Assembly (NCBI GenBank): GCA_022866015.1
Contig: JALHTX010000250.1
Coordinates: forward strand, 1-8,675
Source: Thermoplasmatota archaeon
GTDB lineage: Archaea > Thermoplasmatota > E2 > DHVEG-1
DNA length: 8,675 nucleotides
Direction of reading: 5' to 3'
Shown piece after piece: positions 1 through 6,291 of the stretch; position 1 is the stretch's first letter; each line of letters starts with the position of its first letter. A program made the translations under genes and the position numbers. The notes beneath the pieces are model-generated. The model did not search any database. It had not been told where the DNA came from and saw nothing but the letters and a program-made list of their open reading frames with translations.

Positions 1-1
1 C

Positions 2-1543
2 CTTGTAGATTTAGAATCCTGGGAAATTATTCAACGTGAGACAATACATACCAGATTAAAAGGTGAATATGGTTCTACGACTATTTCAAAAACTGTATTT
101 CGATTAGATCGAAATATGAATAATATATTTGATACAATAGCACAAACTTATAAATTATATCCTGAGGATTATTTAAATAGTGTTTATTTACCTGAAATTT
201 CAGATAATAAAGAAAAAAAACAAGAGAAAGAGAAAAAAGGATATATTTCAAAAGAACATGGATATCTAGTTACAATTGAAAACAAATTAGAAAAACAAAA
301 ATATCATATTGGTAGCAAATATCTAAGAAAATGTAGAGAAGTATATTATCGAATTTTTGATTTTCTTGATTCATCGTTTACTCGTGTTGATCCCGCAGAT
401 ATTCCAAACAAATGTAAAACCTCCCTTGATAATTTATTTTTTGCATATTACGTATTTCAAAAATCAAATGATGACGCAATTTTACCTGACGAAGAACTAA
501 TAGATTTTGCTATTAATTCATTTATATGTGAGGATTTAAATCAATTTTTCCATGAATATAAAACATTAATTTTAAGTGGAACGCTAATAGATAGACCTAT
601 TGCATGTTCTATTGCAAGACAATACATTCAAGTTATGAAAGAAATTCTTCCTCAAATGCATGACGAAATTCAACTTGGAAAAAGATTTACACTCGATCCA
701 CTTACATTAACTGTAAAAGATTTAATTGCTTTTAAAGATATACGTAAATTATTATTCCGAGATTTTGAAATAGAAATTAGTATAGAGAAAGCCAGAAATG
801 ATCTTATAAAATATTTTGAGATTAGAATGAGAGATCTTATTGCACAATGTTTGAATATTCAGTACGGTGAAAACTGGATATATAATAGACAAATTCTTAG
901 TAAAACTATTTGGAGTGATGGAATTCAAAAAACTATATCAAGTCGTACAAAAAATGAACCTGATTTTAAACCATCCGAAAATTTATTAACATATACCAAT
1001 CAAACGCACCTTAAAGATTTGATTTTAGATAATTGGAATAATTGCTTTTATTCAATATTTTATGGTATACCTGACAAAAACGATCCGAAAAAAAAGGAAA
1101 TAGAACTTCAGTGGTATAAGATCTATCAGAAACGAAAAGACGTGGCTCATTATGACAATTCTGCTGGTCAATATGTAATAGAAATATTTATTTTGTGTGT
1201 CCGAATGATTCAATGGTTAAACAGAAGTGTTGAATTGTTTCTAACTGATAAAAAAGCGGAATTTAAAAAATCTGATGATTTTGTGGATGTATATTTTAAA
1301 GATCCAAAGTTCTGCACTCCAGAAAAATTAACATGGGCGGAAATAACACAGTTTTGGAATTCACTAAAGAATGAAAATGAAAAACTAATTAGATTTAGTA
1401 AATTGCCTTCATTGTATAAGAAATCTGGGAGAAAACAATTAGCAATATATCGTTTTTTATTACAACAAAATAATCTTTCTATATCAAAAATTAATGTAAA
1501 TGAAATAAAATTTAAAATTAACAGCGATGTAATATTAAAATAA
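2..1543 (+). CDS. HEPN-domain protein, 5' end cut by window
   Basis: The frame is open from base 2 with no stop, and the first ATG (116) has no Shine-Dalgarno sequence, so the gene almost certainly begins upstream of the window; 513 residues are visible. I do not recognise the N-terminal two-thirds. Around residues 327-410 (numbered from base 2) is an alpha-helical segment of the Swt1-like/DUF4145-like HEPN type. It starts with LTYTNQTHLKDLI and carries the motif R378-KDVA-H383 (Rx4H), the usual catalytic RNase motif of HEPN folds. HEPN proteins are often RNases of toxin or defence systems, but some are inactive scaffolds. Lys-rich stretches occur near residues 70-80. The missing N-terminus may hold another domain that decides its role. 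It is convergent with the RiPP operon. Certain as a gene; the HEPN assignment is by motif and context of the helix, not by a search. Confidence 0.82.
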   Translation, partial: LVDLESWEIIQRETIHTRLKGEYGSTTISKTVFRLDRNMNNIFDTIAQTYKLYPEDYLNSVYLPEISDNKEKKQEKEKKGYISKEHGYLVTIENKLEKQKYHIGSKYLRKCREVYYRIFDFLDSSFTRVDPADIPNKCKTSLDNLFFAYYVFQKSNDDAILPDEELIDFAINSFICEDLNQFFHEYKTLILSGTLIDRPIACSIARQYIQVMKEILPQMHDEIQLGKRFTLDPLTLTVKDLIAFKDIRKLLFRDFEIEISIEKARNDLIKYFEIRMRDLIAQCLNIQYGENWIYNRQILSKTIWSDGIQKTISSRTKNEPDFKPSENLLTYTNQTHLKDLILDNWNNCFYSIFYGIPDKNDPKKKEIELQWYKIYQKRKDVAHYDNSAGQYVIEIFILCVRMIQWLNRSVELFLTDKKAEFKKSDDFVDVYFKDPKFCTPEKLTWAEITQFWNSLKNENEKLIRFSKLPSLYKKSGRKQLAIYRFLLQQNNLSISKINVNEIKFKINSDVILK

Positions 1544-1604
1544 GCGATATGTTAATTATAAAGCAAGAACTAGAAAGTCGATTCCTTTTCTATATTAGCG
1601 ACGG

Positions 1605-1612
1605 TTTATATA
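1605..1612 (+). promoter_or_regulatory. TATA-box-like TTTATATA upstream of structured repeat copy 1
   Basis: The octamer TTTATATA equals the archaeal TATA consensus and lies about 15-20 bases before the structured repeat at 1627. An expected start about 25 bases downstream would fall at the 5' arm of that repeat, so transcription of the whole element from this box is not a clean fit. AT-rich DNA gives such matches by chance. Confidence 0.25.
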
Positions 1613-1626
1613 TGTAGTCAATATTA

Positions 1627-1668
1627 GGAGATTTATACCAATGGGTGCTCAATCCCGACGGTATCATC
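1627..1668 (+). repeat. Structured dispersed repeat, copy 1 (possible structured RNA)
   Basis: Shares ordered blocks with 6235-6275: GATTTATAC, then AATCCCGACGG, then TATCA. Outer arms GATT (1630-1633) and AATC (1651-1654) pair. Inner arms TACC (1636-1639) and GGTG (1644-1647) close a four-base loop. A competing or pseudoknot pairing is ATACC (1635-1639) with GGTAT (1660-1664). Both inner pairings are kept in copy 2 through compensating changes. It may be a structured RNA, a cis-regulatory element or a remnant of a small mobile element end; no coding frame fits. Confidence 0.45.
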
Positions 1669-1687
1669 TGACTTCTTTGGACAAAGT

Positions 1688-1713
1688 AAAAAAAAATTAA
1701 CATAAGTTTTTTT
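1688..1713. terminator. Bidirectional T-tract terminator candidate
   Basis: A run of nine A (1688-1696) and a run of seven T (1707-1713) are separated by ten bases. Read on the minus strand, the A run is a T9 tract behind the operon ending at 1883; on the plus strand the T7 tract follows the HEPN gene and repeat copy 1. Archaeal transcription stops at T-rich tracts, so this fits convergent termination. A short hairpin (CTTT/AAAG, about 1674-1685) precedes the plus-strand tract. Confidence 0.35.
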
Positions 1714-1882
1714 GTGGATAATGAATTAAGTTGAGGAGAAGAAAACAACTACTAAACTTTCAAAGGAAAACAGAATAAAATTAATTAGGTTAAAATACAA
1801 ATGGAATCTACATTCAATCGATAAAGTAATTACTAAACTTTGGAAATTTTAATCACCTGACTATAGGTTATAAATTAATTTT
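1714..1882. other. Non-coding AT-rich spacer
   Basis: No open frame of useful length on either strand. The only internal structure is an 11-base direct repeat TACTAAACTTT at 1750-1760 and 1831-1841. A minus-strand AGGTGATT (about 1849-1858) resembles a ribosome site but is followed by only a few codons before a stop. Confidence 0.5.
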
Positions 1883-2686
1883 TTAAGGTTTTCTTACAAT
1901 AATTTTTGTAGTAACGTTACAACTCGCAGTACTATTAAATGCAGTGAGAGTATATATTGTGGTTACATCAGGAGATATAATTCGCGTTCCAATTAAACTT
2001 ACATTTCCAATATTATTATCAATCATAACAGAAGAGGCACCGGATATATTCCAACTAAGATTTGCTGTTTCTCCAATATTTATTATAGCTTGATCAACTT
2101 TGAATTCATTTATTAAAATTGGATTATTATGAAAATTTTCATTAAATCCACCCATTATCGATATAAACCCAATACTTATGCATACAACAGCTAAAATAAA
2201 AAAAATTATACTAAACCTATAATATTTTATTTTTTGATTTAATATTTTTACTTGACTAATAACATTTAACAAAAGCTCTTCAATTATTTGATGTTTTTTT
2301 CCACTATAAATTTTCTTTAAATAATTTAAATCTGTTTCAAGATTTTTAGTTTTTTCAATATCTCTTTGTTCACCCTTATCCACATGTATAAAAGGCCTTG
2401 GATACAATACCATTATAGATGCAATTATACACATTAAAGAAAAAAAAATTGATGCAAAAAAGAACAACATTGTTATATAGGATTTTTGAAAATAAGAATT
2501 AACAAAAGTTATAATTGCTATTAATGCGCTTGCAGCCATAAATAGTCCATTTACTCTACTATCTATATTTTCTACATTTTTACTTAATCTATTATAATCA
2601 AATGTTATCAGGGGTAACAAAGTATCTAATTTTATTTTATAAGGAGATTTTTTAATTTTATTTTTCATATCTTTTTGGTTATTCAT
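1883..2686 (-). CDS. Three-helix membrane protein: PycTM/SLATT-like region plus extracellular Ig-like domain
   Basis: 267 residues. A Lys-rich N-terminus is followed by a helix with FDYNRLSKNVENIDSRVNGL (about 29-48) running into TM1 (47-64), TM2 (70-94, ending in YPRP), a charged cytosolic helical stretch (about 98-156) and TM3 (158-178). This order resembles the TM module of Pycsar/SLATT-type effectors, which damage membranes in bacterial defence; that match is by eye. Residues about 188-267 form an Ig-like beta domain (IGETANLSWNISGASS, later TTIYTLTAFN) with five N-x-S/T sequons. By the positive-inside rule this domain lies outside the cell. The ATG overlaps the stop of the radical SAM gene (TAATG), implying translational coupling. 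No nucleotide cyclase is visible, so cyclic-nucleotide gating has no support here; it may be an immunity protein, receptor or effector for the peptide system. Confidence 0.82.
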   Translation of the reverse strand: MNNQKDMKNKIKKSPYKIKLDTLLPLITFDYNRLSKNVENIDSRVNGLFMAASALIAIITFVNSYFQKSYITMLFFFASIFFSLMCIIASIMVLYPRPFIHVDKGEQRDIEKTKNLETDLNYLKKIYSGKKHQIIEELLLNVISQVKILNQKIKYYRFSIIFFILAVVCISIGFISIMGGFNENFHNNPILINEFKVDQAIINIGETANLSWNISGASSVMIDNNIGNVSLIGTRIISPDVTTIYTLTAFNSTASCNVTTKIIVRKP

Positions 2687-3999
2687 TAATTTTCTTCCTT
2701 TATTAATTCATGTATATATAACTCTGTAAAAAACTCAATTACATCTTTTTTTGCTTTAATAATAGAGATATTATATTTATTAATTAAATTATATGCTATC
2801 TTTTCTAAATCTCTTTTACCATCTATTAGATTCCAAATAAATATTGATGATTGTCCCTTTAAAAAAACATATTTATTTTGTGACAAAATTAGAGTTGCTC
2901 CAAATTCTTCACTACGTAATACAACTCTTGGATTTTTTGAATATATATTTTTTAGTTTTATTTTAGCCATCTCTTGATCTTTTATAGATATATCTTTAAA
3001 TTTCACCATACCCATCATCAATGGATCTTTCTTATGAACTTTAATTAGTTGTCTACAACCTCCAAGACATAATTGAAGGATTTCACAATCTAAACATTCT
3101 TTTGAATTATTATTTAAATTTTGGAATCTTTTCATTTTTTTAGAATTCCAAATGTCTATAAATTTATTATATTTTAAATTACCAATAATTTCAGATGTGA
3201 ATATACATGGACGTACGTCTAAATTCGGTGAAATTGCACACCAAGTAAGTCCAGCTGTGCACCTCGCATCTGCAAAATTCTTTGATATTTTATATGTAGA
3301 ACAAAGTGGAAACGGTGTAAGAATATTAATTTTTTTTGAATATAATTTTTTGATTTTTTCAATATCTATTAAAACCTTTTTAAAATTTTGGTAAGATAAT
3401 TCTAAGGGAGTGTCTCTTTTATTAATGGGTATAAATCTCGTGATTGAGAATGGAACTCCCAATTCAACAGAATATTTTCCTAAATCATATACATATTCGT
3501 AATTATTGTTTGTAACTGTCATATTAATCCCTGTGTGAACTTTTTGTTCTAAAAGATTTTGAATTCCATTAATAGTATTTTTCCATGAACCATTTTTATT
3601 AGTCTGCGAATCATGGATTTCTGAACAAGCAGCATGAAGTGAAATCATTACACCATCAATATTTATTTCCTTTAATAAATGTGAAATTTTTTTAGTTATC
3701 AAGGTTCCATTAGAATTAATGTAAACTACAAATCCAAGTTGTTTAGCATATTTTAATAAATCTATTAAATTTGAATATGTAAATGGTTCGCCACCAGTAA
3801 AAACAATCGAATACACCCCCAAGGATGCTAATTCTTTTAAAATTCTTTTTTTTTCTATAACAGATGATTTAGATTGAATCTTTTCTTTAGATTTAGTTCT
3901 ACGAAAATTATAACAGAATCTGCATGAATTATTACATTGAATTGTAACTTCAAATTGCACCATGATAGGTGCTGATAAATGTTTAAATCCAGTATTCAT
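2686..3999 (-). CDS. Radical SAM-SPASM peptide maturase with C-terminal PqqD-like (RRE) domain
   Basis: 437 residues. The radical SAM domain has the 4Fe-4S motif C22-x3-C26-x2-C29 and GGEP at 69-72. A SPASM region follows with C247, C254, C265 and then C302-x2-C305-x5-C311-x3-C315, matching the SPASM pattern for auxiliary clusters. Residues about 356-435 look like a PqqD-type RiPP recognition element, starting NPRVVLRSEEFGATLIL. Proteins of this build bind a leader peptide through the RRE and install radical-derived crosslinks, such as sulfur-to-carbon or carbon-carbon bonds. A Cys-rich candidate substrate is encoded 46 bases upstream on the same strand. No clear ribosome site precedes ATG 3999, so translation may depend on the upstream frame. 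The chemistry cannot be told from sequence. Family assignment is strong. Confidence 0.93.
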   Translation of the reverse strand: MNTGFKHLSAPIMVQFEVTIQCNNSCRFCYNFRRTKSKEKIQSKSSVIEKKRILKELASLGVYSIVFTGGEPFTYSNLIDLLKYAKQLGFVVYINSNGTLITKKISHLLKEINIDGVMISLHAACSEIHDSQTNKNGSWKNTINGIQNLLEQKVHTGINMTVTNNNYEYVYDLGKYSVELGVPFSITRFIPINKRDTPLELSYQNFKKVLIDIEKIKKLYSKKINILTPFPLCSTYKISKNFADARCTAGLTWCAISPNLDVRPCIFTSEIIGNLKYNKFIDIWNSKKMKRFQNLNNNSKECLDCEILQLCLGGCRQLIKVHKKDPLMMGMVKFKDISIKDQEMAKIKLKNIYSKNPRVVLRSEEFGATLILSQNKYVFLKGQSSIFIWNLIDGKRDLEKIAYNLINKYNISIIKAKKDVIEFFTELYIHELIKEEN

Positions 4000-4045
4000 A
4001 TTATATAGATTTTTTAGAATGTATTCATTTTAATTTGTTATAGGT

Positions 4046-4210
4046 TTATATTTCTGTATAATTTTGAGCAATACAAGCACAATTAACACACGAAGTATAA
4101 GAATAATATGTCTTTACTCCATAAGTATGTATAAATTTTTGCCGAATAAAGTCGTCGTTGATTAAGATCCCTTCAATTTTAGGTTTTTGATAACCTCCCT
4201 TCTCTTTAAT
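4046..4210 (-). CDS. Candidate RiPP precursor peptide with AUU start
   Basis: A 54-residue frame on the minus strand. The N-terminal part contains GGYQKPKIEGI (residues 5-15), matching the YxxP leader motif bound by PqqD-like RRE domains. The C-terminal part is rich in Tyr, Ser, Thr and Cys and ends YYSYTSCVNCACIAQNYTEI, with C41-x2-C44-x-C46: a typical modified core. There is no ATG, GTG or TTG in frame after the upstream TGA (4219-4217). The best start is ATT at 4210, five bases after AGGTGAT (4222-4216), a perfect complement to the archaeal 16S tail. The maturase gene follows after 46 bases. So this is either a true AUU start, a start-codon mutation, or a base-call error. That the frame is real is supported by leader motif, Cys-rich end, ribosome site and position; the start is the uncertain part. 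Confidence 0.68.
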   Translation of the reverse strand: MKEKGGYQKPKIEGILINDDFIRQKFIHTYGVKTYYSYTSCVNCACIAQNYTEI

Positions 4211-4242
4211 TTTAAATCACCTAATGAATATTACAGAATTTT

Positions 4243-4252
4243 AGTATAAATA
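4243..4252 (-). promoter_or_regulatory. TATA-box-like site of the RiPP operon
   Basis: Minus strand TATTTATACT lies about 20-30 bases before the AGGTGAT ribosome site of the precursor gene, which would give a very short leader of roughly ten bases. It sits only about 15 bases from the left end of the IS6-type element, so the insertion spared the box but replaced everything upstream of it. Confidence 0.4.
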
Positions 4253-4257
4253 CTTAT

Positions 4258-4266
4258 CCGTTAATC
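4258..4266. repeat. Target-site duplication, left copy
   Basis: CCGTTAATC here is identical to 6116-6124. IS6-family elements make 8-bp duplications, so CGTTAATC is the likely duplicated site and the extra C may be chance or a one-base uncertainty in the element end. Confidence 0.8.
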
Positions 4267-4287
4267 GGATTGGTTGCAAAGTCGTTG
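4267..4287 (+). repeat. Left terminal inverted repeat of the IS6-type element
   Basis: Starts GGATTGGTTGCA and ends TCGTTG. It matches the right end at 16 of 21 positions with no gaps. It runs into a perfect 6-bp-stem palindrome AAGTCG-TTGG-CGACTT (4279-4294) that the right end lacks. Confidence 0.8.
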
Positions 4288-4315
4288 GCGACTTACCTTC
4301 CTATGGGGGGAATGA

Positions 4316-5146
4316 TTGATTAATTTTCATAAATTTGATAATTTTTTTCTTCAATGGATAATCTTTATTATTACTATCTATATTATATTATTAATGGATT
4401 GGACGGGTATTAACGGTATTATTTACGGTATTATCATATTTGTAGTTGGCAGTATAATTTGTTATGCTATTATAAAAATTATTGAATCAAATTTAGTTCA
4501 AAAAAAGAAACATAAAAAAGAATTAATTGAAAAGATACTAAGACCATTGTATGAGCTAAATATAAGGCATAAAAAATTTAAAATTTGGATTGAGGGTTTA
4601 GACAATTTAATGAAGCGAGATGAATTTATATGGGCAAAGCATCATTTACAACATAAAAGTTATTCAAATATTTTGACGAATTTAGAAAAGGTAAACGAAT
4701 TAATTGGAAATTTAAATATTAAATTAAAGAATCTGGAAGAGCATATGGATAATAAAATCGATACTCAGTATAGAGATGGTTTATCTCATTATTTAGGAGA
4801 TATAGTGCAATCTGTTTTTTATAATGATACTGAAGTTGATTATATAAAAATTAAAGAAGTTAAGGAAAATGAAATTCATATTCTGAGGAATGAAACAGAA
4901 TGTATTAAGATACCTTGTATTTTTGGTGTGGAAAAAACTAAAGAAGTCATATCGAACATAATTGAGCAATTAGAGTTTAAAAAAAGGTTATTGGAAATTC
5001 AAAATATTAATAACGAATTAAAAAAAGATTTTTGGGAACCATTCGAAAAATTTTTAAAATTAATCTTAGATAATTATGAAAGAAAGAGTAAATTAAAAGG
5101 TAGATGTGAGGAATGCTCACGTTTGTATAAATATTTTGATTGCTGA
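4316..5146 (+). CDS. Passenger protein of the IS: two-helix membrane protein with long coiled-coil domain, unknown function
   Basis: 276 residues from TTG 4316. A TGA is directly upstream in frame (4313-4315) and G6 (4305-4310) lies five bases before the start. Two hydrophobic helices (about 11-28 and 33-54) are followed by a Lys-rich stretch (QKKKHKK), which places the rest in the cytosol. Residues about 62-260 are charged and helical with likely coiled coils (near 122-145 and 215-245). The last residues contain CEEC. No catalytic motif is visible and I do not recognise the family. Its stop is 16 bases before the transposase ATG, so the two are probably co-transcribed. Base composition is more AT-rich than that of the transposase, in line with separate origins. 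Possible roles (host benefit, immunity, anti-phage, element control) are all guesses. Confidence 0.72.
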   Translation: MINFHKFDNFFLQWIIFIITIYIILLMDWTGINGIIYGIIIFVVGSIICYAIIKIIESNLVQKKKHKKELIEKILRPLYELNIRHKKFKIWIEGLDNLMKRDEFIWAKHHLQHKSYSNILTNLEKVNELIGNLNIKLKNLEEHMDNKIDTQYRDGLSHYLGDIVQSVFYNDTEVDYIKIKEVKENEIHILRNETECIKIPCIFGVEKTKEVISNIIEQLEFKKRLLEIQNINNELKKDFWEPFEKFLKLILDNYERKSKLKGRCEECSRLYKYFDC

Positions 5147-5162
5147 TAGACTAGGAGAAACT

Positions 5163-6065
5163 ATGCCCAAACATAAGGAAATCACAGTAACAGAAAGAAC
5201 GATTGCTTGTCGTTTTTGTGGTTCGACAGACCTTATCAAATATGGAAAATATAAAAATAAACAGTATTATTTTTGTAAGAATTGTAAACGTAAATCCATG
5301 GGGACTGATGCTTATCCGAAAATGCAATATCCGAAGGAACTTGTTGTAAGTGCATTAACATATTATTATAACGGTATGTCCTGCAATAAGATTGTTCACA
5401 CGTTTAATGATATTAAAGGTTTGAATATGCCTAAATCTACGGTTTGGCGTTGGATTATCAAATACTCCAAGATGGTAAATGAATATGTTTTATCTTTGAA
5501 ACCGCATCTTTCAGAGATATGGATAGCTGATGAAACAGTTGTGAATATCTGGGGTGAACAGTATTGGTATTGGGATATTATCGACACAGATACACGTTTT
5601 CTAATTGCATCACATTTGTCTAAAACAAGAACCATGGATGATGCGATAGAGCTGTTTTCTATGGCTAAACAACGCAGTAAAACCAGACCAGAGATAATCA
5701 TAACCGATAGGCTTAACTTGTATCATCCAGCGTTTAACAGGGTTTTCTACACACGATATAAAGAGGGTAGGGTTGAACATCTGACATCCATGGGTTTCAG
5801 GTCGGCAATTAATACGAATCTTATTGAGCGTTTTCACGGCACAATTAAACAACGATATAAGACTATGCGTGACCTTAAAGACCGATTTAGTGCAAGTGTC
5901 GTATTGGATGGTTTTGTGACGCATTACAATTTCTTTCTTGAACATAGCTATCTCGATATGACACCTGCTTATTTTGTCAATATTGGTGAAAATATTAACA
6001 ATTGGGGTGACCTAATAACTTTAGCATATAGTAAAGGATATAATGATGTAAATAATTTGAGATAA
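5163..6065 (+). CDS. IS6-family DDE transposase with N-terminal zinc ribbon
   Basis: 300 residues from ATG 5163, chosen because AGGAG (5153-5157) lies five bases upstream; the longer frame from 5106 would overlap the passenger gene and has no such site. A zinc ribbon comes first (C16-x2-C19 and C38-x2-C41), then a helix-turn-helix (about 57-100, with PKSTVWRWI), then the RNase H-like catalytic core. The core has D123 (IADETVV), D182 (IITDRLNLY) and E222 (NLIERFHGTIKQR). The last motif is diagnostic of IS6-type enzymes, which copy and insert the element through its terminal repeats. The second D and the E are 39 residues apart, a little longer than the usual IS6 spacing of 34. All catalytic residues are present, so it is probably active. 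Confidence 0.93.
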   Translation: MPKHKEITVTERTIACRFCGSTDLIKYGKYKNKQYYFCKNCKRKSMGTDAYPKMQYPKELVVSALTYYYNGMSCNKIVHTFNDIKGLNMPKSTVWRWIIKYSKMVNEYVLSLKPHLSEIWIADETVVNIWGEQYWYWDIIDTDTRFLIASHLSKTRTMDDAIELFSMAKQRSKTRPEIIITDRLNLYHPAFNRVFYTRYKEGRVEHLTSMGFRSAINTNLIERFHGTIKQRYKTMRDLKDRFSASVVLDGFVTHYNFFLEHSYLDMTPAYFVNIGENINNWGDLITLAYSKGYNDVNNLR

Positions 6066-6094
6066 TGGAGGGATTTACTGGCTTTTATTGAAAA

Positions 6095-6115
6095 CAACGA
6101 AGATGCAACTAAACC
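6095..6115 (-). repeat. Right terminal inverted repeat of the IS6-type element
   Basis: Read inward from 6115 it begins GGTTTAGTTGCATC and ends TCGTTG, pairing with the left end at 16 of 21 positions. The flanking duplicate CCGTTAATC follows at 6116-6124. Confidence 0.8.
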
Positions 6116-6124
6116 CCGTTAATC
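6116..6124. repeat. Target-site duplication, right copy
   Basis: CCGTTAATC, identical to 4258-4266. Joining 4266 to 6125 restores the pre-insertion sequence upstream of the RiPP operon. Confidence 0.8.
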
Positions 6125-6234
6125 TTTCCCGCAGCCTTATTACCCATGATAACCAATTCCTTCTAATGGCTTTTCCGACTATTATTTATTTAAATACATG
6201 TTAACTAACCTAATAGAAATATAAGGAAAACCAA

Positions 6235-6275
6235 GGGATTTATACTCGTGAGTACCAAATCCCGACGGGAGTATC
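6235..6275 (+). repeat. Structured dispersed repeat, copy 2 (possible structured RNA)
   Basis: Outer arms GGGATTT (6235-6241) and AAATCCC (6257-6263) pair over seven bases. Inner arms TACT (6243-6246) and AGTA (6251-6254) close loop CGTG. ATACTC (6242-6247) can instead pair with GAGTAT (6269-6274), giving a pseudoknot or a switch. Relative to copy 1, paired bases change together (TACT/AGTA versus TACC/GGTG; ATACTC/GAGTAT versus ATACC/GGTAT). The end AATCCCGACGGGAGTATCAA also recalls right ends of IS200/IS605-type elements, but no tnpB is nearby. Confidence 0.5.
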
Positions 6276-6291
6276 AATTTACCAGTAAATT
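6276..6291. repeat. Palindrome AATTTAC-CA-GTAAATT, recurring at 6435-6447
   Basis: A perfect 7-bp inverted repeat with a two-base spacer lies right after structured repeat copy 2. Its core ATTTACCAGTAAA (13 bases, 6277-6289) recurs exactly at 6435-6447. This is the form of a dimeric repressor operator, or part of a folded transcript; no regulator can be assigned. Confidence 0.4.

Larger units (their letters stand above)
4267..6115 (+). mobile_element. Complete IS6-type insertion element with a passenger gene
   Basis: About 1.85 kb bounded by inverted ends. The left begins GGATTGGTTGCAAAG and the right, read inward, GGTTTAGTTGCATCT; 16 of the first 21 bases agree, including GTTGCA, typical of IS6 ends. 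Identical 8-9 bp repeats (CGTTAATC) flank it. It holds two co-directed genes, a membrane coiled-coil protein (4316-5146) and a DDE transposase (5163-6065). IS6 elements are usually under 1 kb with only a transposase, so the first gene is a passenger. I found no second pair of ends near 5100-5160, which argues against a smaller IS next to an unrelated gene. The intact ends, intact transposase and exact duplication suggest a fairly recent insertion. It lies upstream of the RiPP operon, pointing away from it. Confidence 0.85.

Noticed and set aside
1550..1618. 22-codon + frame MLIIKQELESRFLFYISDGLYM
   Set aside because: It has no ribosome site, motif or partner, and its length is expected by chance after a stop codon.
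3152..3394. 80-codon + strand frame inside the radical SAM gene
   Set aside because: It is antisense to a strongly conserved enzyme region including SPASM cysteines and has no ribosome site; it is a shadow frame.
4021..4028. ATGAATAC repeated at the radical SAM start (3992-3999), as if the start had been duplicated
   Set aside because: The upstream copy reads only four codons before a stop and is in another frame; eight AT-rich bases are not significant.
4256..4270. Palindrome ATCCG-TTAAT-CGGAT as a regulatory site
   Set aside because: It spans the junction between target duplication and IS end, so it was most likely created by the insertion.
5396..5945. Two minus-strand frames of 101 and 111 codons
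   Set aside because: Both lie antisense within the intact transposase, whose catalytic motifs explain the sequence.
1627..6275. The two structured repeats as a CRISPR array or as ends of one large transposon
   Set aside because: There are only two copies, in direct orientation, without regular spacers or target duplications, and no cas or second transposase gene lies between them.
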